A stretch of DNA of 64,000 bases from Chamaesiphon sp041738715 (GTDB taxonomy: Bacteria > Cyanobacteriota > Cyanobacteriia > Cyanobacteriales > Chamaesiphonaceae), in NCBI GenBank assembly GCA_041738715.1, contig JBGSPI010000103.1:1-64000 (forward strand), written 5' to 3'. The notes below the pieces were generated by a model. The model was given only the letters and a program-made list of their open reading frames with translations. It did no database searches and was not told the origin of the DNA. Below, piece after piece: positions 36,152 to 45,434 of this stretch; position 1 is the first letter of the stretch, and each line of letters begins with the position of its first letter. The translations under genes were made by a program, and so were the position numbers.

Positions 36152-36419
36152 AATTAACCTCAATCTTCGATAATTTTATATTATGACAGTGGCGCGCAAC
36201 GGGGATCGTTAAAACAGCTAAACAAAATTAGAGTGAAAAATTTTGTTCGATCGCTGCTACGGACACAGTAAGATAATTGTCTTGCCGATTAGCATTTTAC
36301 ATGGTGTGAGACGTACACACCATCTTTGGATACGATGATTTAGGATATTGACGATCGAAGGTAAGTCGCTGTTCTAAATATATAAATTTACATTAATAAG
36401 GTTTGACAAATTAGCTTAG

Positions 36420-36761
36420 ATGAACATAGATAAAAATTACTCTTCTCTTTCAGAGGTAACTGATACCGATTTACCGTCGATGACGGCAATTGTAAGTGAA
36501 ATTCGAGAGATCGCCGATCGATCGGCTGGAGATGTGATTACACTTCTACATCTATTGCGTACTCTAGAAAAACTGCATCACGAGATTCAAGCTAATTATT
36601 TTCAAGCGGCTCTACCTGATAGTCGTCAATCACTTTACGCTCTGCTACGCGAAATTGAGGAAAATGGTGGTTGGCCATACATCCAACGCTTTAAATTGCA
36701 AGCCTTGTGTGCCAATTTGCTTGCAGAAACAGATGTGCAGACGGATGAGGCGAGTAATTAG
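36420..36761 (+). CDS. Small cyanobacterial protein of unknown function
   Basis: A 113-residue soluble, mostly helical protein (VSEIREIADRSAGDVITLLH, then HHEIQANYFQAALPDSRQSL and an EENGGWPYIQRFKLQAL end). It looks conserved and well folded but I do not recognise a family. It is preceded by 250 bases without other genes and lies 197 bases upstream of the helicase gene. Confidence 0.65.
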   Translation: MNIDKNYSSLSEVTDTDLPSMTAIVSEIREIADRSAGDVITLLHLLRTLEKLHHEIQANYFQAALPDSRQSLYALLREIEENGGWPYIQRFKLQALCANLLAETDVQTDEASN

Positions 36762-36958
36762 GGGTTAGTAAAAATAGTGACTAGAGGTATCAACTCCCAA
36801 CTCCAACTCCAACTCCGATTCGCCAGATTTAAGATGATTTATTTGATTAAGTTATCGGTACCAAGCTATCTGGTGGTGCAGCATCTCCCACGCTTTGGCT
36901 ATGTATCCCCAGAGCCGAGGCTACGCCAACAGTGCACGTCTCCCAATTCCCAACTCTG

Positions 36959-39277
36959 ATGTCCACACTGCGCTCGCCCTACCTCCAAAACTTCACCGAC
37001 GAACAAGCCAAAATCATCTCTCGGTGGCGGCAAGGATTGCGTGTGGGCCAACGGACGTTAGCCGATTGGCAGGGGGGGAAGCTGGCGGTGTCGGCGGTGC
37101 CAGGGGCTGGAAAATCGCACAGTATGGCAGTGGCGGCAGCAATGACGATCGCGAGAGAGAAATTACATCAACGTCGTCAGTTGGTGATTGTCACCTTGAC
37201 TCGATCGGCAGCAGCGAATATTAAGGATAAAATCAAGACTTGTCTCAAGGAATTGGGACTACCGCCGATCGGTTATAGCGTCAATACGATTCATAGTTTG
37301 GCTTTGAGTATTGCGAGTAAACACCCAGAATTGTCTAAGCTAGATTTGACAGATCGTACTCTAGTCATGCCATCGCCCAATCATAAGCTGATTGCGCGAA
37401 CTGTCGAACAGTGGTTGAGTGAGCATCCTCAGCGTTATCTCAGACTATTGGAGGGACAAAGCTTCGACGGGGAAGAGACAGAAAGATTGCGCCGTCAATC
37501 GGTATTGCGGACGGAAATATTGCCCAGTCTGGCATTTACCGTAGTGCGGGAAGCCAAAAGTTCGGGTTTATCGCCCGATGAATTGTGGGATCTGGCAAAA
37601 CTATATCCTGATGAGTATGATATTTTGGCGATCGGGGCTGGACTCTATCAGGCGTATCAAGGTTTGCTTGCTAGTGGGGGCTATCTGGACTATGACGAGA
37701 TGATTTTGGGGGCATTGCGGGTGCTACAAGACCCCTTAGCGCGGCGATCTTGGCAGCAACAGGTTTATGCGGTGTTCGAGGATGAAGCCCAAGATTCTAG
37801 TCCCTTACAAGAACGATTATTACGCCAGTTAGCTGGGATTCCAGATAGACCGGATCTGCCACCCAATTTGATTCGGGTCGGCGATCCCAATCAGGCAATT
37901 AATTCTACATTTACCCCTGCCGATCCTAAATATTTTCGGGAGTTTTGCCAAGAGTGTAGCGACCCTGTCGATACGCCAGCAAATCGGCTAGAAAGGATGG
38001 AACAAGCCGGACGCAGTACGCAAATTATTATGGATGCGGCAAATTATGTACTGAAGTGGGGGAATGATTGGCTGAAATTGACCGGAAGAGAGGGCGGGAC
38101 GGATACGGTGTTTTGGTTGCAGACGATTCGTCCGGTGTCGGTGGGGGATGCTCAACCCAATCCACCGCCAGAAGGGGGCGGCATGGAACTAGATACGCCC
38201 CAGGATGTATACGAGTCTGTGCAGAAGATTGGCGATCGATTAACCAGCCTATTTGCAGCCAATCCGATGGCAAATGCGGCGATTTTAGTCCGCGAAAATC
38301 GACAAGCAAAGTTTATCCTCGATCGATTGACCGAAAATTGGCACCGGACAAATCCCGACATTAAGATTTTTGAAGCGGGCGAAAGCGATCGAACTTCTAG
38401 AATTCCAGGGGAGATGCTAACCTTATTTCAGTTTTTGATTCGCCCCCATTCACCGGAATATCTGAAAGCCGCGCTCAAAGTTTTACTCACCCGCAAATTA
38501 ATTGAAGCCCAAGATCTCGATGCCCTAGCGGTATTTCCCGAACAGTTTCTCTATCCGAGTATTTTAGCCGATCCACAACCGCCAACGGTTGTTCGCGCTA
38601 GGCAAATTTGTTGCGAGTTATTAGCATCAAGAATGAGATTGCCTCATTATCAACTGATTAGTTATTTAGCCGACAGGTTGGATTATCAATCCGCAGAATT
38701 AGCAACTGCTGATAAATTAGCCGACAGGTTGGCGATGCAAACTTATAACCGCAGTTCGATTTATAGTTCGATCGAAGTTCTCCAAGAAATCGTCTCGACT
38801 GAAGGGTTTGAAAATATCGATGATGGCTCGGAAGCAAGATATACAGCAGCAGGGCAAGTGACAATTATTACGATGCACAAGGCGAAAGGATTAGACTGGG
38901 ATTATGTATTTATTCCGTTCTTACACGATCGCATTCCCGGTCAATTATGGACTCCTCAAGGTGCAAAATTCTTGGGTGATTTTACCTTAGCTGAAGTCGC
39001 TCGTGCCAAGATTCGTGCCCATCTTCATCAACAGTCTGTCCCTACACCAGATGATGCTTGGTCATTAGCTAATTATCTCAAACAAGGTGAAGATCTGCGG
39101 TTATTATATGTGGCAATGACACGGGCAAAGAAATTATTATGGATTGCCGCAGAACGCGAAGCTCCCTTTTTATGGAATCGGTTTAATTGGCAACAAGGCG
39201 ATAGGCTCCAAGATGCTAAACCATCTCCACTGTTTACCGCCTTATCCAAACAATTTCCTCACCTGGTGAGCAAATAA
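36959..39277 (+). CDS. UvrD/PcrA-like SF1 DNA helicase
   Basis: A 772-residue ATP-dependent helicase. Walker A is AVPGAGKSHSMAVAA and motif II is VFEDEAQDSSPLQERLL (DEAQD). Motifs III/IV follow (LIRVGDPNQAINSTF), and motifs V/VI are ITMHKAKGLDWDYVFIPF and LLYVAMTRAKKLLWIAA. It lacks the extra C-terminal nuclease of AddA/RecB. It is a cyanobacterial variant rather than plain UvrD, likely in DNA repair. It starts at the ATG at 36959; recF follows after 40 bases. Confidence 0.85.
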   Translation: MSTLRSPYLQNFTDEQAKIISRWRQGLRVGQRTLADWQGGKLAVSAVPGAGKSHSMAVAAAMTIAREKLHQRRQLVIVTLTRSAAANIKDKIKTCLKELGLPPIGYSVNTIHSLALSIASKHPELSKLDLTDRTLVMPSPNHKLIARTVEQWLSEHPQRYLRLLEGQSFDGEETERLRRQSVLRTEILPSLAFTVVREAKSSGLSPDELWDLAKLYPDEYDILAIGAGLYQAYQGLLASGGYLDYDEMILGALRVLQDPLARRSWQQQVYAVFEDEAQDSSPLQERLLRQLAGIPDRPDLPPNLIRVGDPNQAINSTFTPADPKYFREFCQECSDPVDTPANRLERMEQAGRSTQIIMDAANYVLKWGNDWLKLTGREGGTDTVFWLQTIRPVSVGDAQPNPPPEGGGMELDTPQDVYESVQKIGDRLTSLFAANPMANAAILVRENRQAKFILDRLTENWHRTNPDIKIFEAGESDRTSRIPGEMLTLFQFLIRPHSPEYLKAALKVLLTRKLIEAQDLDALAVFPEQFLYPSILADPQPPTVVRARQICCELLASRMRLPHYQLISYLADRLDYQSAELATADKLADRLAMQTYNRSSIYSSIEVLQEIVSTEGFENIDDGSEARYTAAGQVTIITMHKAKGLDWDYVFIPFLHDRIPGQLWTPQGAKFLGDFTLAEVARAKIRAHLHQQSVPTPDDAWSLANYLKQGEDLRLLYVAMTRAKKLLWIAAEREAPFLWNRFNWQQGDRLQDAKPSPLFTALSKQFPHLVSK

Positions 39278-39317
39278 TTTTGCTTTCCCCTTCCCCCTTT
39301 CCCCTTTCCCCTAACTC

Positions 39318-40427
39318 GTGTATTTAAATCGTCTCCACCTGCGGCATTTTCGGAATTATCGGGAACAGGAAATAATTTTTTCTGCGCCCAAAACGATTTT
39401 GCTAGGCGATAATGCTCAAGGAAAATCAAATCTTTTGGAAGCAGTCGAGTTATTATCTACCCTCAAAAGTCATCGAGTCACACGCGATCGAGATTTAATT
39501 TTAGCAGGCGAAACAGAAAGTAAAATCACCGCCCAATTGACCCGCAGACATGGGAAAATCGATCTAGCTCTAACACTTCGGGATAAAGGTAGACGCACAG
39601 CTAATCTAAACCAAGAAAATCTTAAACGTCAATTAGACTTTTTAGGCGTATTAAATGCCGTAGAATTCTCATCCCTGGATCTTGACTTAGTGCGGGGTAG
39701 TCCAGAAATTCGCCGACAGTGGGTAGACTCATTACTATTTCAAATTGAGCCAGTTTATGCACATATTTTACATGAATATCAGCGAGTACTAAAACAGCGA
39801 AACAGTTTGCTCAAGCAAGCCGAATATCGTACATTAGATCCAGCCGAATTGGATTTATGGAATCATCAATTAATTACCACTGGAACAAAAGTAATTCGCC
39901 GTCGGGCGAGAATCATCGAACGGCTAGCCCCGATCGCTAGTGTATGGCATACAAAAATCAGTAAAGATACCGAACAATTAATAATTACTTACACTCCAAA
40001 TATCGCTGTTGTCGAAAATACACCAGAATCTATTTATCAAGCATTTATCGATCGGTTGCATTTACGTTGCGCCGCCGAACAGAGCTTAGGCAGTACAATT
40101 GTTGGGCCGCATCGAGATGAAATAGAATTAATGATTAATCATACCCCCGTCAAAGCTTATGGCTCGCAAGGACAGCAACGTACTCTAGTTCTATCCTTAA
40201 AATTGGCTGAACTAGAACTAATCGAACAAATTGTCGGTGAGCCACCATTATTACTCCTCGATGATGTGCTTGCCGAACTCGATCTCACTCGCCAAAATCA
40301 ACTCCTTAGTGTGATCGAAGATCGCTTTCAAACATTAATTACCACTACCCATCTCGGTGCATTTGATGCGAAATGGTTGGACTCGTCCCAAATTTTATAC
40401 GTGAGATCGGGGACAATTTTGGGATAA
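39318..40427 (+). CDS. recF: DNA replication and repair protein RecF
   Basis: A 369-residue SMC-like ATPase that helps load RecA at gaps. Walker A is ILLGDNAQGKSNLLEA, the signature motif is YGSQGQQRTLVLSLKLAEL, and Walker B is PLLLLDDVLAELD. GTG start at 39318. It sits behind the helicase gene, a reasonable repair pairing, and ahead of yqeK. Confidence 0.95.
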   Translation: MYLNRLHLRHFRNYREQEIIFSAPKTILLGDNAQGKSNLLEAVELLSTLKSHRVTRDRDLILAGETESKITAQLTRRHGKIDLALTLRDKGRRTANLNQENLKRQLDFLGVLNAVEFSSLDLDLVRGSPEIRRQWVDSLLFQIEPVYAHILHEYQRVLKQRNSLLKQAEYRTLDPAELDLWNHQLITTGTKVIRRRARIIERLAPIASVWHTKISKDTEQLIITYTPNIAVVENTPESIYQAFIDRLHLRCAAEQSLGSTIVGPHRDEIELMINHTPVKAYGSQGQQRTLVLSLKLAELELIEQIVGEPPLLLLDDVLAELDLTRQNQLLSVIEDRFQTLITTTHLGAFDAKWLDSSQILYVRSGTILG

Positions 40428-40496
40428 ACGATTCACAAATATAGCCAGAGTCAATCTTTAACCGCTAGAATAGGAACAGTAGAAACCAGACCCTAA

Positions 40497-41102
40497 ATGT
40501 CGATCTCGCGCAAAAAAATCTTAGCTTGGTTAGCCGATCAAGTCCCAGCTAAACGAATCCAGCATATCTTAGGTGTAGAGCAGATGGCGGCAGAGCTAGC
40601 CCAGCATCATCACCTAGATGTGGAGAAAGCGGCACAAGCAGGATTAATGCACGATTTGGCAAAGTATTATAAGCCGCAAACTTTATTGGAGATGGCGACA
40701 GCGGCGGGATTGCCCCTTGATGAAGTTGATGTGGCGACACCCCATCTATTACATGCAGATGTAAGTGCGATCGTGGCACGGGAGGAATTTAATGTTACAG
40801 ATGCCGAAATTCTCCAGGCGATCGCCGATCATACCTTGGGTAGACCAGGAATGAGTCCAATGAGTTGTATTGTGTTTTTAGCAGATACACTAGAAGCTGG
40901 ACGCGGGGACACTCCAGAATTGCAATCGCTCCGCCAACTAAGTTATCAAAATTTATATCAGGCGGTATGGCGCACCTGTGACTATTCACTCCAATATTTA
41001 CTTGCTACTCGCTGTCTCATTCACCCCCGCACAATTCGCACTCGTAACTGGGCAATGTCAATGAGTTATTCGGCTGTGCCACCTGTTCCCACCCCAAGTT
41101 AG
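40497..41102 (+). CDS. yqeK: YqeK-type HD hydrolase (symmetrical Ap4A hydrolase)
   Basis: A 201-residue HD-domain protein. The metal motif is HDLAKYY (in GLMHDLAKYYKPQTL), with a first His at RIQHILGVEQMA and later HLLHADVSA and ADHTLGRPGMSP. YqeK enzymes split diadenosine tetraphosphate into two ADP. As in many bacteria it is next to rsfS, 55 bases away. Confidence 0.88.
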   Translation: MSISRKKILAWLADQVPAKRIQHILGVEQMAAELAQHHHLDVEKAAQAGLMHDLAKYYKPQTLLEMATAAGLPLDEVDVATPHLLHADVSAIVAREEFNVTDAEILQAIADHTLGRPGMSPMSCIVFLADTLEAGRGDTPELQSLRQLSYQNLYQAVWRTCDYSLQYLLATRCLIHPRTIRTRNWAMSMSYSAVPPVPTPS

Positions 41103-41156
41103 CCAAAGCTGTTTCCGCTATTATCAGACTCGACCCTTAATCATCTAAACAACTAC

Positions 41157-41633
41157 ATGATCCAAACTGAAAATTTGACAACAATCGATCGAACTCCTGA
41201 GTATACAATCGAACAACTAGCTTTCCTCGCCGCCGATGCCGCAGACGATCGCAAAGCTGGCGATCCAACCCTGATCGATATTTCCCAAGTATCTGTACTA
41301 GCTGACTACTTACTGATCGTCTCTGGCTACTCCAAAGTTCAACTTCGGGCAATTTCTGACTCGATTATTGAAAAGCTCGAACAAGAGTACAATCGCCCGC
41401 CATTGCGGAGTGAAGCCAAAAATCAAAGTGGTTGGGTACTACTCGATTACGGCGATCTAATCGTCCATATTATGACCCCAGAACAGCGTGAGTTCTACAA
41501 TCTTGAAGCCTTCTGGGGACATGGTGATATTGTCCCATTACCAGAACGAGCACCTCAGGCTCCAATTTCTACCGTCGATCTCTATGGTTCCACCCCAGAA
41601 GAAATTGAAGACTCCGCCTTGGATGAAATCTAA
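41157..41633 (+). CDS. rsfS: Ribosomal silencing factor RsfS
   Basis: A 158-residue RsfS/Iojap protein that binds ribosomal protein uL14 and blocks subunit joining in poor nutrition. It has the family core DISQVSVLADYLLIVSGYS, RSEAKNQSGWVLLDYGD and HIMTPEQREFYNLEAFWG. The C-terminal extension is short and acidic. It follows yqeK and leads the CGLD27 gene by 17 bases. Confidence 0.93.
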   Translation: MIQTENLTTIDRTPEYTIEQLAFLAADAADDRKAGDPTLIDISQVSVLADYLLIVSGYSKVQLRAISDSIIEKLEQEYNRPPLRSEAKNQSGWVLLDYGDLIVHIMTPEQREFYNLEAFWGHGDIVPLPERAPQAPISTVDLYGSTPEEIEDSALDEI

Positions 41634-41649
41634 GATCTAACCTCAACTG

Positions 41650-42147
41650 ATGAATAATTCCAGTTCTTTTTGTCCAGTTCCGAGAGAGCAACAACCAGTT
41701 AATGAATATCAAGAACTGCAAAGTTCGGGCTTTTTTGGCTGGGCAAAATTGACACCAGCTAAATATATCAACAAACTAGTCTGGGTGGGGATCTGGAGTT
41801 CGATTGTCACGGCACCACTTGCCGAGGCAAGTTTTCCGATCGACAAATATCCGATTCAATTTATGATCGGGACGATCGGTGGTAGTTTAATCTTTGTGGC
41901 TTTAGCTACCATTAGATTGTATTTAGGCTGGATTCACATTAAAGATCGGTTGAATAGTGAAACAGTTTTTTATGAAGAGTCTGGTTGGTATGATGGTCAA
42001 ACTTGGATTAAAACACCAGAAATTTTAACCCGCGATCGCCTGTTAGTTAGCTATGAGGTTCAACCAATTATCCAACGTATCCAATTCACCTTAGCAATTT
42101 TAGTCGCGATCGCGAGCGTCGGCACTGGCGTGTGGTTCTTGATCTAG
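41650..42147 (+). CDS. CGLD27/DUF1230 membrane protein
   Basis: A 165-residue protein with three hydrophobic segments (about 47-65, 75-98 and 148-165), matching the CGLD27 family (conserved in the green lineage and diatoms). The N-terminal part FCPVPREQQPVNEYQEL and the later SGWYDGQTWIKTPEIL are distinctive. Its molecular role is not established; in plants and algae it relates to plastid function and iron. It is in a tight gene row with rsfS and the asparaginase. Confidence 0.85.
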   Translation: MNNSSSFCPVPREQQPVNEYQELQSSGFFGWAKLTPAKYINKLVWVGIWSSIVTAPLAEASFPIDKYPIQFMIGTIGGSLIFVALATIRLYLGWIHIKDRLNSETVFYEESGWYDGQTWIKTPEILTRDRLLVSYEVQPIIQRIQFTLAILVAIASVGTGVWFLI

Positions 42148-42172
42148 TAGTTGGATATTATCGAAATTAAAC

Positions 42173-43120
42173 ATGACAAAACGTACACAAGCACCAGCTA
42201 TTACCGTTCGCCTACTTAGGCAAGGGATTGTCGAATCTATTCATCAAGTTCATGCTGCTGTCTGTGATAGCCGTGGGCGCGTTCTGTCCCTAGCGGGAAA
42301 TGCCGAATATCCCACCTTTATCAGATCGGCACTCAAACCATTTCAATCGATCGCGGTGACAGGTAGTGGGACATTAGAACGCTATCAATTAGGCGATCGA
42401 GATTTAGCGATCATGTGCAGTTCCCATGCAGCGGAAATTATTCACACCCGTCAAGCCTTTAATATCCTGTGGCGAGCAGATGTTGATACTGCCGCGCTCC
42501 AATGTCCGACCCCAGCAGGCAAAAGTAGTCCGCTCGAAAACAACTGTTCGGGTAAGCACGCCGGAATGCTAGCTGTTTGTCGGAGTCAAAATTGGCCTCT
42601 GGCTAACTATCTAGAGCGGCATCATCCACTCCAAAAAATGATTTTGAGCAAATTTGCCGAAATTCTCAAAATGCCGCCAGACGAGTTTATTTGCGTCAAT
42701 GACGATTGTGGTGCCCCTGTCTATCTGATGCCAATCTCCCAAATGGCTACCCTATATGCCCACCTCGCTTCGGGCAATAGTCTCGACTTGGAGCGGATTG
42801 TCCGTGCGATGACTCATCATCCCGAATTAATTGCGGGTACGGGCAGATTTGACACACTACTGATGCAACTTACTCAAGGAGAACTGGTGAGTAAAACTGG
42901 GGCAGAAGGGGTACAGTGTGTAGGGAAAGTTGGTGAAGGAATGGGATTAGCGATTAAGTCGATCGATGGCTCCAAGCGAGCTAAATGTGCAACCGCGATC
43001 TACCTCCTGCAACAGATGGGCTGGATTACTCCGGCTGTCTCCGAAATCCTTTCCGAGCAATTTCTGTCGATCGGTTCTTTTGCTCGATTGGAAGTTTCCG
43101 GCGAATTGGCAATGGTGTAA
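42173..43120 (+). CDS. L-asparaginase (pfam06089, thermolabile type)
   Basis: A 315-residue asparaginase of the Rhizobium-type family, unlike the two classical types. The family motifs are the Ser-Lys pair IRSALKPFQSIA, the MCSSHAAE stretch, the NNCSGKHAGMLAV block and CVNDDCGAPVYLMP, and KTGAEGVQCVG near the end. It releases ammonia from asparagine. It is 25 bases after CGLD27, before tRNA-fMet, with which it shares a strand. Confidence 0.85.
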   Translation: MTKRTQAPAITVRLLRQGIVESIHQVHAAVCDSRGRVLSLAGNAEYPTFIRSALKPFQSIAVTGSGTLERYQLGDRDLAIMCSSHAAEIIHTRQAFNILWRADVDTAALQCPTPAGKSSPLENNCSGKHAGMLAVCRSQNWPLANYLERHHPLQKMILSKFAEILKMPPDEFICVNDDCGAPVYLMPISQMATLYAHLASGNSLDLERIVRAMTHHPELIAGTGRFDTLLMQLTQGELVSKTGAEGVQCVGKVGEGMGLAIKSIDGSKRAKCATAIYLLQQMGWITPAVSEILSEQFLSIGSFARLEVSGELAMV

Positions 43121-43160
43121 GGGGCTAGTGGATAGGGTTGAAGGAATTTCGATCGAAAGC

Positions 43161-43190
43161 TTGCTATTTACCTACCAGTGATGCTATATT
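43161..43190 (+). promoter_or_regulatory. Candidate promoter of tRNA-fMet
   Basis: TTGCTA (43161-43166) and TATATT (43185-43190), 18 bases apart, end 24 bases before the tRNA. They fit a sigma-70-type promoter. Confidence 0.45.
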
Positions 43191-43214
43191 AAATAAGTTG
43201 AGGTGAAAAACCGA

Positions 43215-43291
<77 letters not shown>

Positions 43292-43299
43292 CATACATC

Positions 43300-43332
43300 A
43301 AAAAACCGGACGTTTACTCGCTCCGGTTTTTT
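43300..43332 (+). terminator. Rho-independent terminator after tRNA-fMet
   Basis: An 11-bp stem (AAAAAACCGGA 43300-43310 and TCCGGTTTTTT 43322-43332) with an 11-base loop ending in a T-run, nine bases after the tRNA. Confidence 0.85.
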
Positions 43333-43383
43333 GGCTTATATCTGTCGGTTCGACTCCGCTCACCGACCAGTCTCATCACGAGA

Positions 43384-44172
43384 CTAAAGTTTAAGCCCCA
43401 TCGATAAGCCATCGCCAATCGGTAAGACTGATACCATGACTCGTTGATCCATCGCTAATTCATGGTTAAATCGATCGATTCCGCTCGTAAATTCATCATC
43501 ATAACCCGCCAAATTCAACACTCGACCTTGCCATAGGACATCGGTGGCAAATAATAATCCTTGAGGACGCAATAACTCGATCGCCCGATGGTAGTAAAGT
43601 GGATATTGATGCTTAAGACCACAGATGACAATCGAGTCAAAACTGGCGATCTCATCCGCTGCTAATAAAGCATCGAGTAAATCGATCCCACCACCAATGC
43701 GCAGATCTATTTTTGTGTCTACACCAGCTTGATGCCAGTAGCGACGAGCTACAGCTAAATGCGCGCCATCGACACCGCAGCTAATTAACTTTCCCCCCTC
43801 CGCTATTGCTAGAGCCGTTGCCAGGGTGGAATAACCGCTAAAAATGCCAATCTCTAATACCCGACTAGCTCTAATTGACTGGAGCGAGAGGCTAATCAAC
43901 TGCACCTGCTCTAAAGTCGGTTGCATTGTCGCGAGGGGGTAGTCAGCCATTTCTTGTTGTAAACTGACGAGTAGATTAGCTGGAGTAGTCGAGATCGATC
44001 GAATGTACTGCTGGATTCGATCCTCTACTCCAGTGCTCGGTTGCTGCTGGGGGTTTTTCGCATGATGGGTTTCCACAAATTGACGGGAACAAGTTTTGCA
44101 TTGATACCGCTGTTTGCCACGATAAAAACCATGCTTGCGAATCTCGCTAGATTGACAGTTGGGACAATTCAT
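43384..44172 (-). CDS. Zinc-ribbon/O-methyltransferase-fold fusion protein
   Basis: A 262-residue two-part protein. Residues 1-32 form a CxxC...CxxC zinc ribbon (C3, C6, C25, C28 in NCPNCQSSEIRKHGFYRG and YQCKTCSRQF), the type found at the N-terminus of IS1 InsA and related transposase proteins. Residues about 50-262 resemble the class I caffeoyl-CoA O-methyltransferase fold with the SAM motif VLEIGIFSGYST. However, the metal ligands usual in that family are changed: the FIDADK position reads VICGLK (182-187) and IDN reads ATD (209-211). The activity is therefore uncertain. It starts 18 bases after the ComFB-like gene, so they are probably one operon. Confidence 0.75.
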   Translation of the reverse strand: MNCPNCQSSEIRKHGFYRGKQRYQCKTCSRQFVETHHAKNPQQQPSTGVEDRIQQYIRSISTTPANLLVSLQQEMADYPLATMQPTLEQVQLISLSLQSIRASRVLEIGIFSGYSTLATALAIAEGGKLISCGVDGAHLAVARRYWHQAGVDTKIDLRIGGGIDLLDALLAADEIASFDSIVICGLKHQYPLYYHRAIELLRPQGLLFATDVLWQGRVLNLAGYDDEFTSGIDRFNHELAMDQRVMVSVLPIGDGLSMGLKL

Positions 44173-44190
44173 TCAACTTTGATAATGTCC

Positions 44191-44754
44191 CTAGTTATTG
44201 GCTCCCACCGGATGATTTTCGGATTCAAACTGTGGTGCATAGGCTTGGAGCAGTGTACTAACTTGTTTGACAACTTCATCACCAACAGGCTTAGTCAGAG
44301 CTTGACGTTCGGGGAAGAATTCGGGACGATCTAGATTGTGCGCGATCGCAGATTCAACTTGTTGGGCAATCGTCTGTTGTAGTTCCGTTTGCGCCCGTTT
44401 CCGCTGATAACTAGCACCTTCTTCGGTGGTAGCATAAAGGGGCGGTAGCCGATTGAGTGCATAAGCAGCGATATCACCAACATCTAGTTGTCCGTCAGTA
44501 TTAACTTCAATCGCGGTAATCTGAGCGATAGTTTCAGTTAAAACCAACTCTTCCATGACGTTGATAAACTGTTTACGTGGAACTGTGACCACTTCACCTG
44601 CGAGTAATGCCCCCATCAGATGATCGAGTGCCATATACTCTTCTACGGATAGCTCCGCTGCACTGTCGCAAATGCGACCAACTTCGGCTTCCATTCCAGG
44701 GGTTAAATAGCCTTCGTCTAAAGCTTGTTCTACGATTGCTTGGATATTCATCAT
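44191..44754 (-). CDS. ComFB-domain protein, cyclic-dinucleotide receptor-like (CdgR type)
   Basis: A 187-residue cytoplasmic protein. The ComFB core runs from NIQAIVEQALDEGYLTPGM to DIAAYALNRLPPLYATTEEG, followed by a helical tail. In cyanobacteria such proteins (Synechocystis Slr1970, Nostoc CdgR) are reported to bind cyclic dinucleotides and to affect cell size and motility; whether this one does is inference. I use the first of the two adjacent ATG codons (44754, 44751), since the longer reading from 44796 adds a stretch unlike the family. The zinc-ribbon methyltransferase gene follows 18 bases later. Confidence 0.8.
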   Translation of the reverse strand: MMNIQAIVEQALDEGYLTPGMEAEVGRICDSAAELSVEEYMALDHLMGALLAGEVVTVPRKQFINVMEELVLTETIAQITAIEVNTDGQLDVGDIAAYALNRLPPLYATTEEGASYQRKRAQTELQQTIAQQVESAIAHNLDRPEFFPERQALTKPVGDEVVKQVSTLLQAYAPQFESENHPVGANN

Positions 44755-44854
44755 GCGGAAACAGTTAATAATAATCCTAGATAGCTCAATTGCCAACTGA
44801 GGTTAAGTCACTAGTTGAGTATATTATGCCCTGACAACGAACAAGTTTAACATT

Positions 44855-45364
44855 TTAGGGATGAGCGGCATCATCGATCGAGATTGATCGCTTATCTGTC
44901 CCGATTTCTGCGCCACAGTGTTCTGGTAGAATGTTTCGATCGTCAAGGATGTGAAAGTCTGGGGTATCTAGCCAGTTAGTCAGTATTTCTGGGAACTGTT
45001 GACGTTTTCTAGTTTGAGGATCGATCACTATATGCTTCGTTAGGGCAGTTGCATGGATAGTTAATCGATCGAGACTCGATCTAAGCTGATATTTGATCTC
45101 AAATTTACAACTATCGATCGATTGTGGATGTAGTTGAACGATCACTCGATCGCCACAAAATAATGGTCGCAAAAAATCAGCAGATACATGGATAATTGGT
45201 ACAGCAAATTCAGCATTATTAACAAATGCTGACAAATCGATTCCGGCATGAATTAATGAAGCTTCGTAGGCAACATGACAGATCGAGATAATATTGGCAA
45301 AATATACAACCCCCGCCGCATCTGTGTCTCGAAATTGCACTGTATATTCATAACTAAAAGACAT
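44855..45364 (-). CDS. 1,4-dihydroxy-2-naphthoyl-CoA thioesterase
   Basis: A 169-residue hotdog-fold thioesterase for phylloquinone (vitamin K1) synthesis, which serves photosystem I. The catalytic region YTVQFRDTDAAGVVYFAN carries the Asp, and PIIHVSADFLRPLFCGD is the strand/helix part. From memory it resembles Synechocystis slr0204. The C-terminal 30 residues are an extension without obvious structure. Other 4HBT-like thioesterases share the fold. Confidence 0.85.
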   Translation of the reverse strand: MSFSYEYTVQFRDTDAAGVVYFANIISICHVAYEASLIHAGIDLSAFVNNAEFAVPIIHVSADFLRPLFCGDRVIVQLHPQSIDSCKFEIKYQLRSSLDRLTIHATALTKHIVIDPQTRKRQQFPEILTNWLDTPDFHILDDRNILPEHCGAEIGTDKRSISIDDAAHP

Positions 45365-45434
45365 CAGGATTTAGTATTTATAGGATTTAAGAATTTTCAG
45401 GATGATGATTGTGACTAGGTTTTCGCTATGCTTG

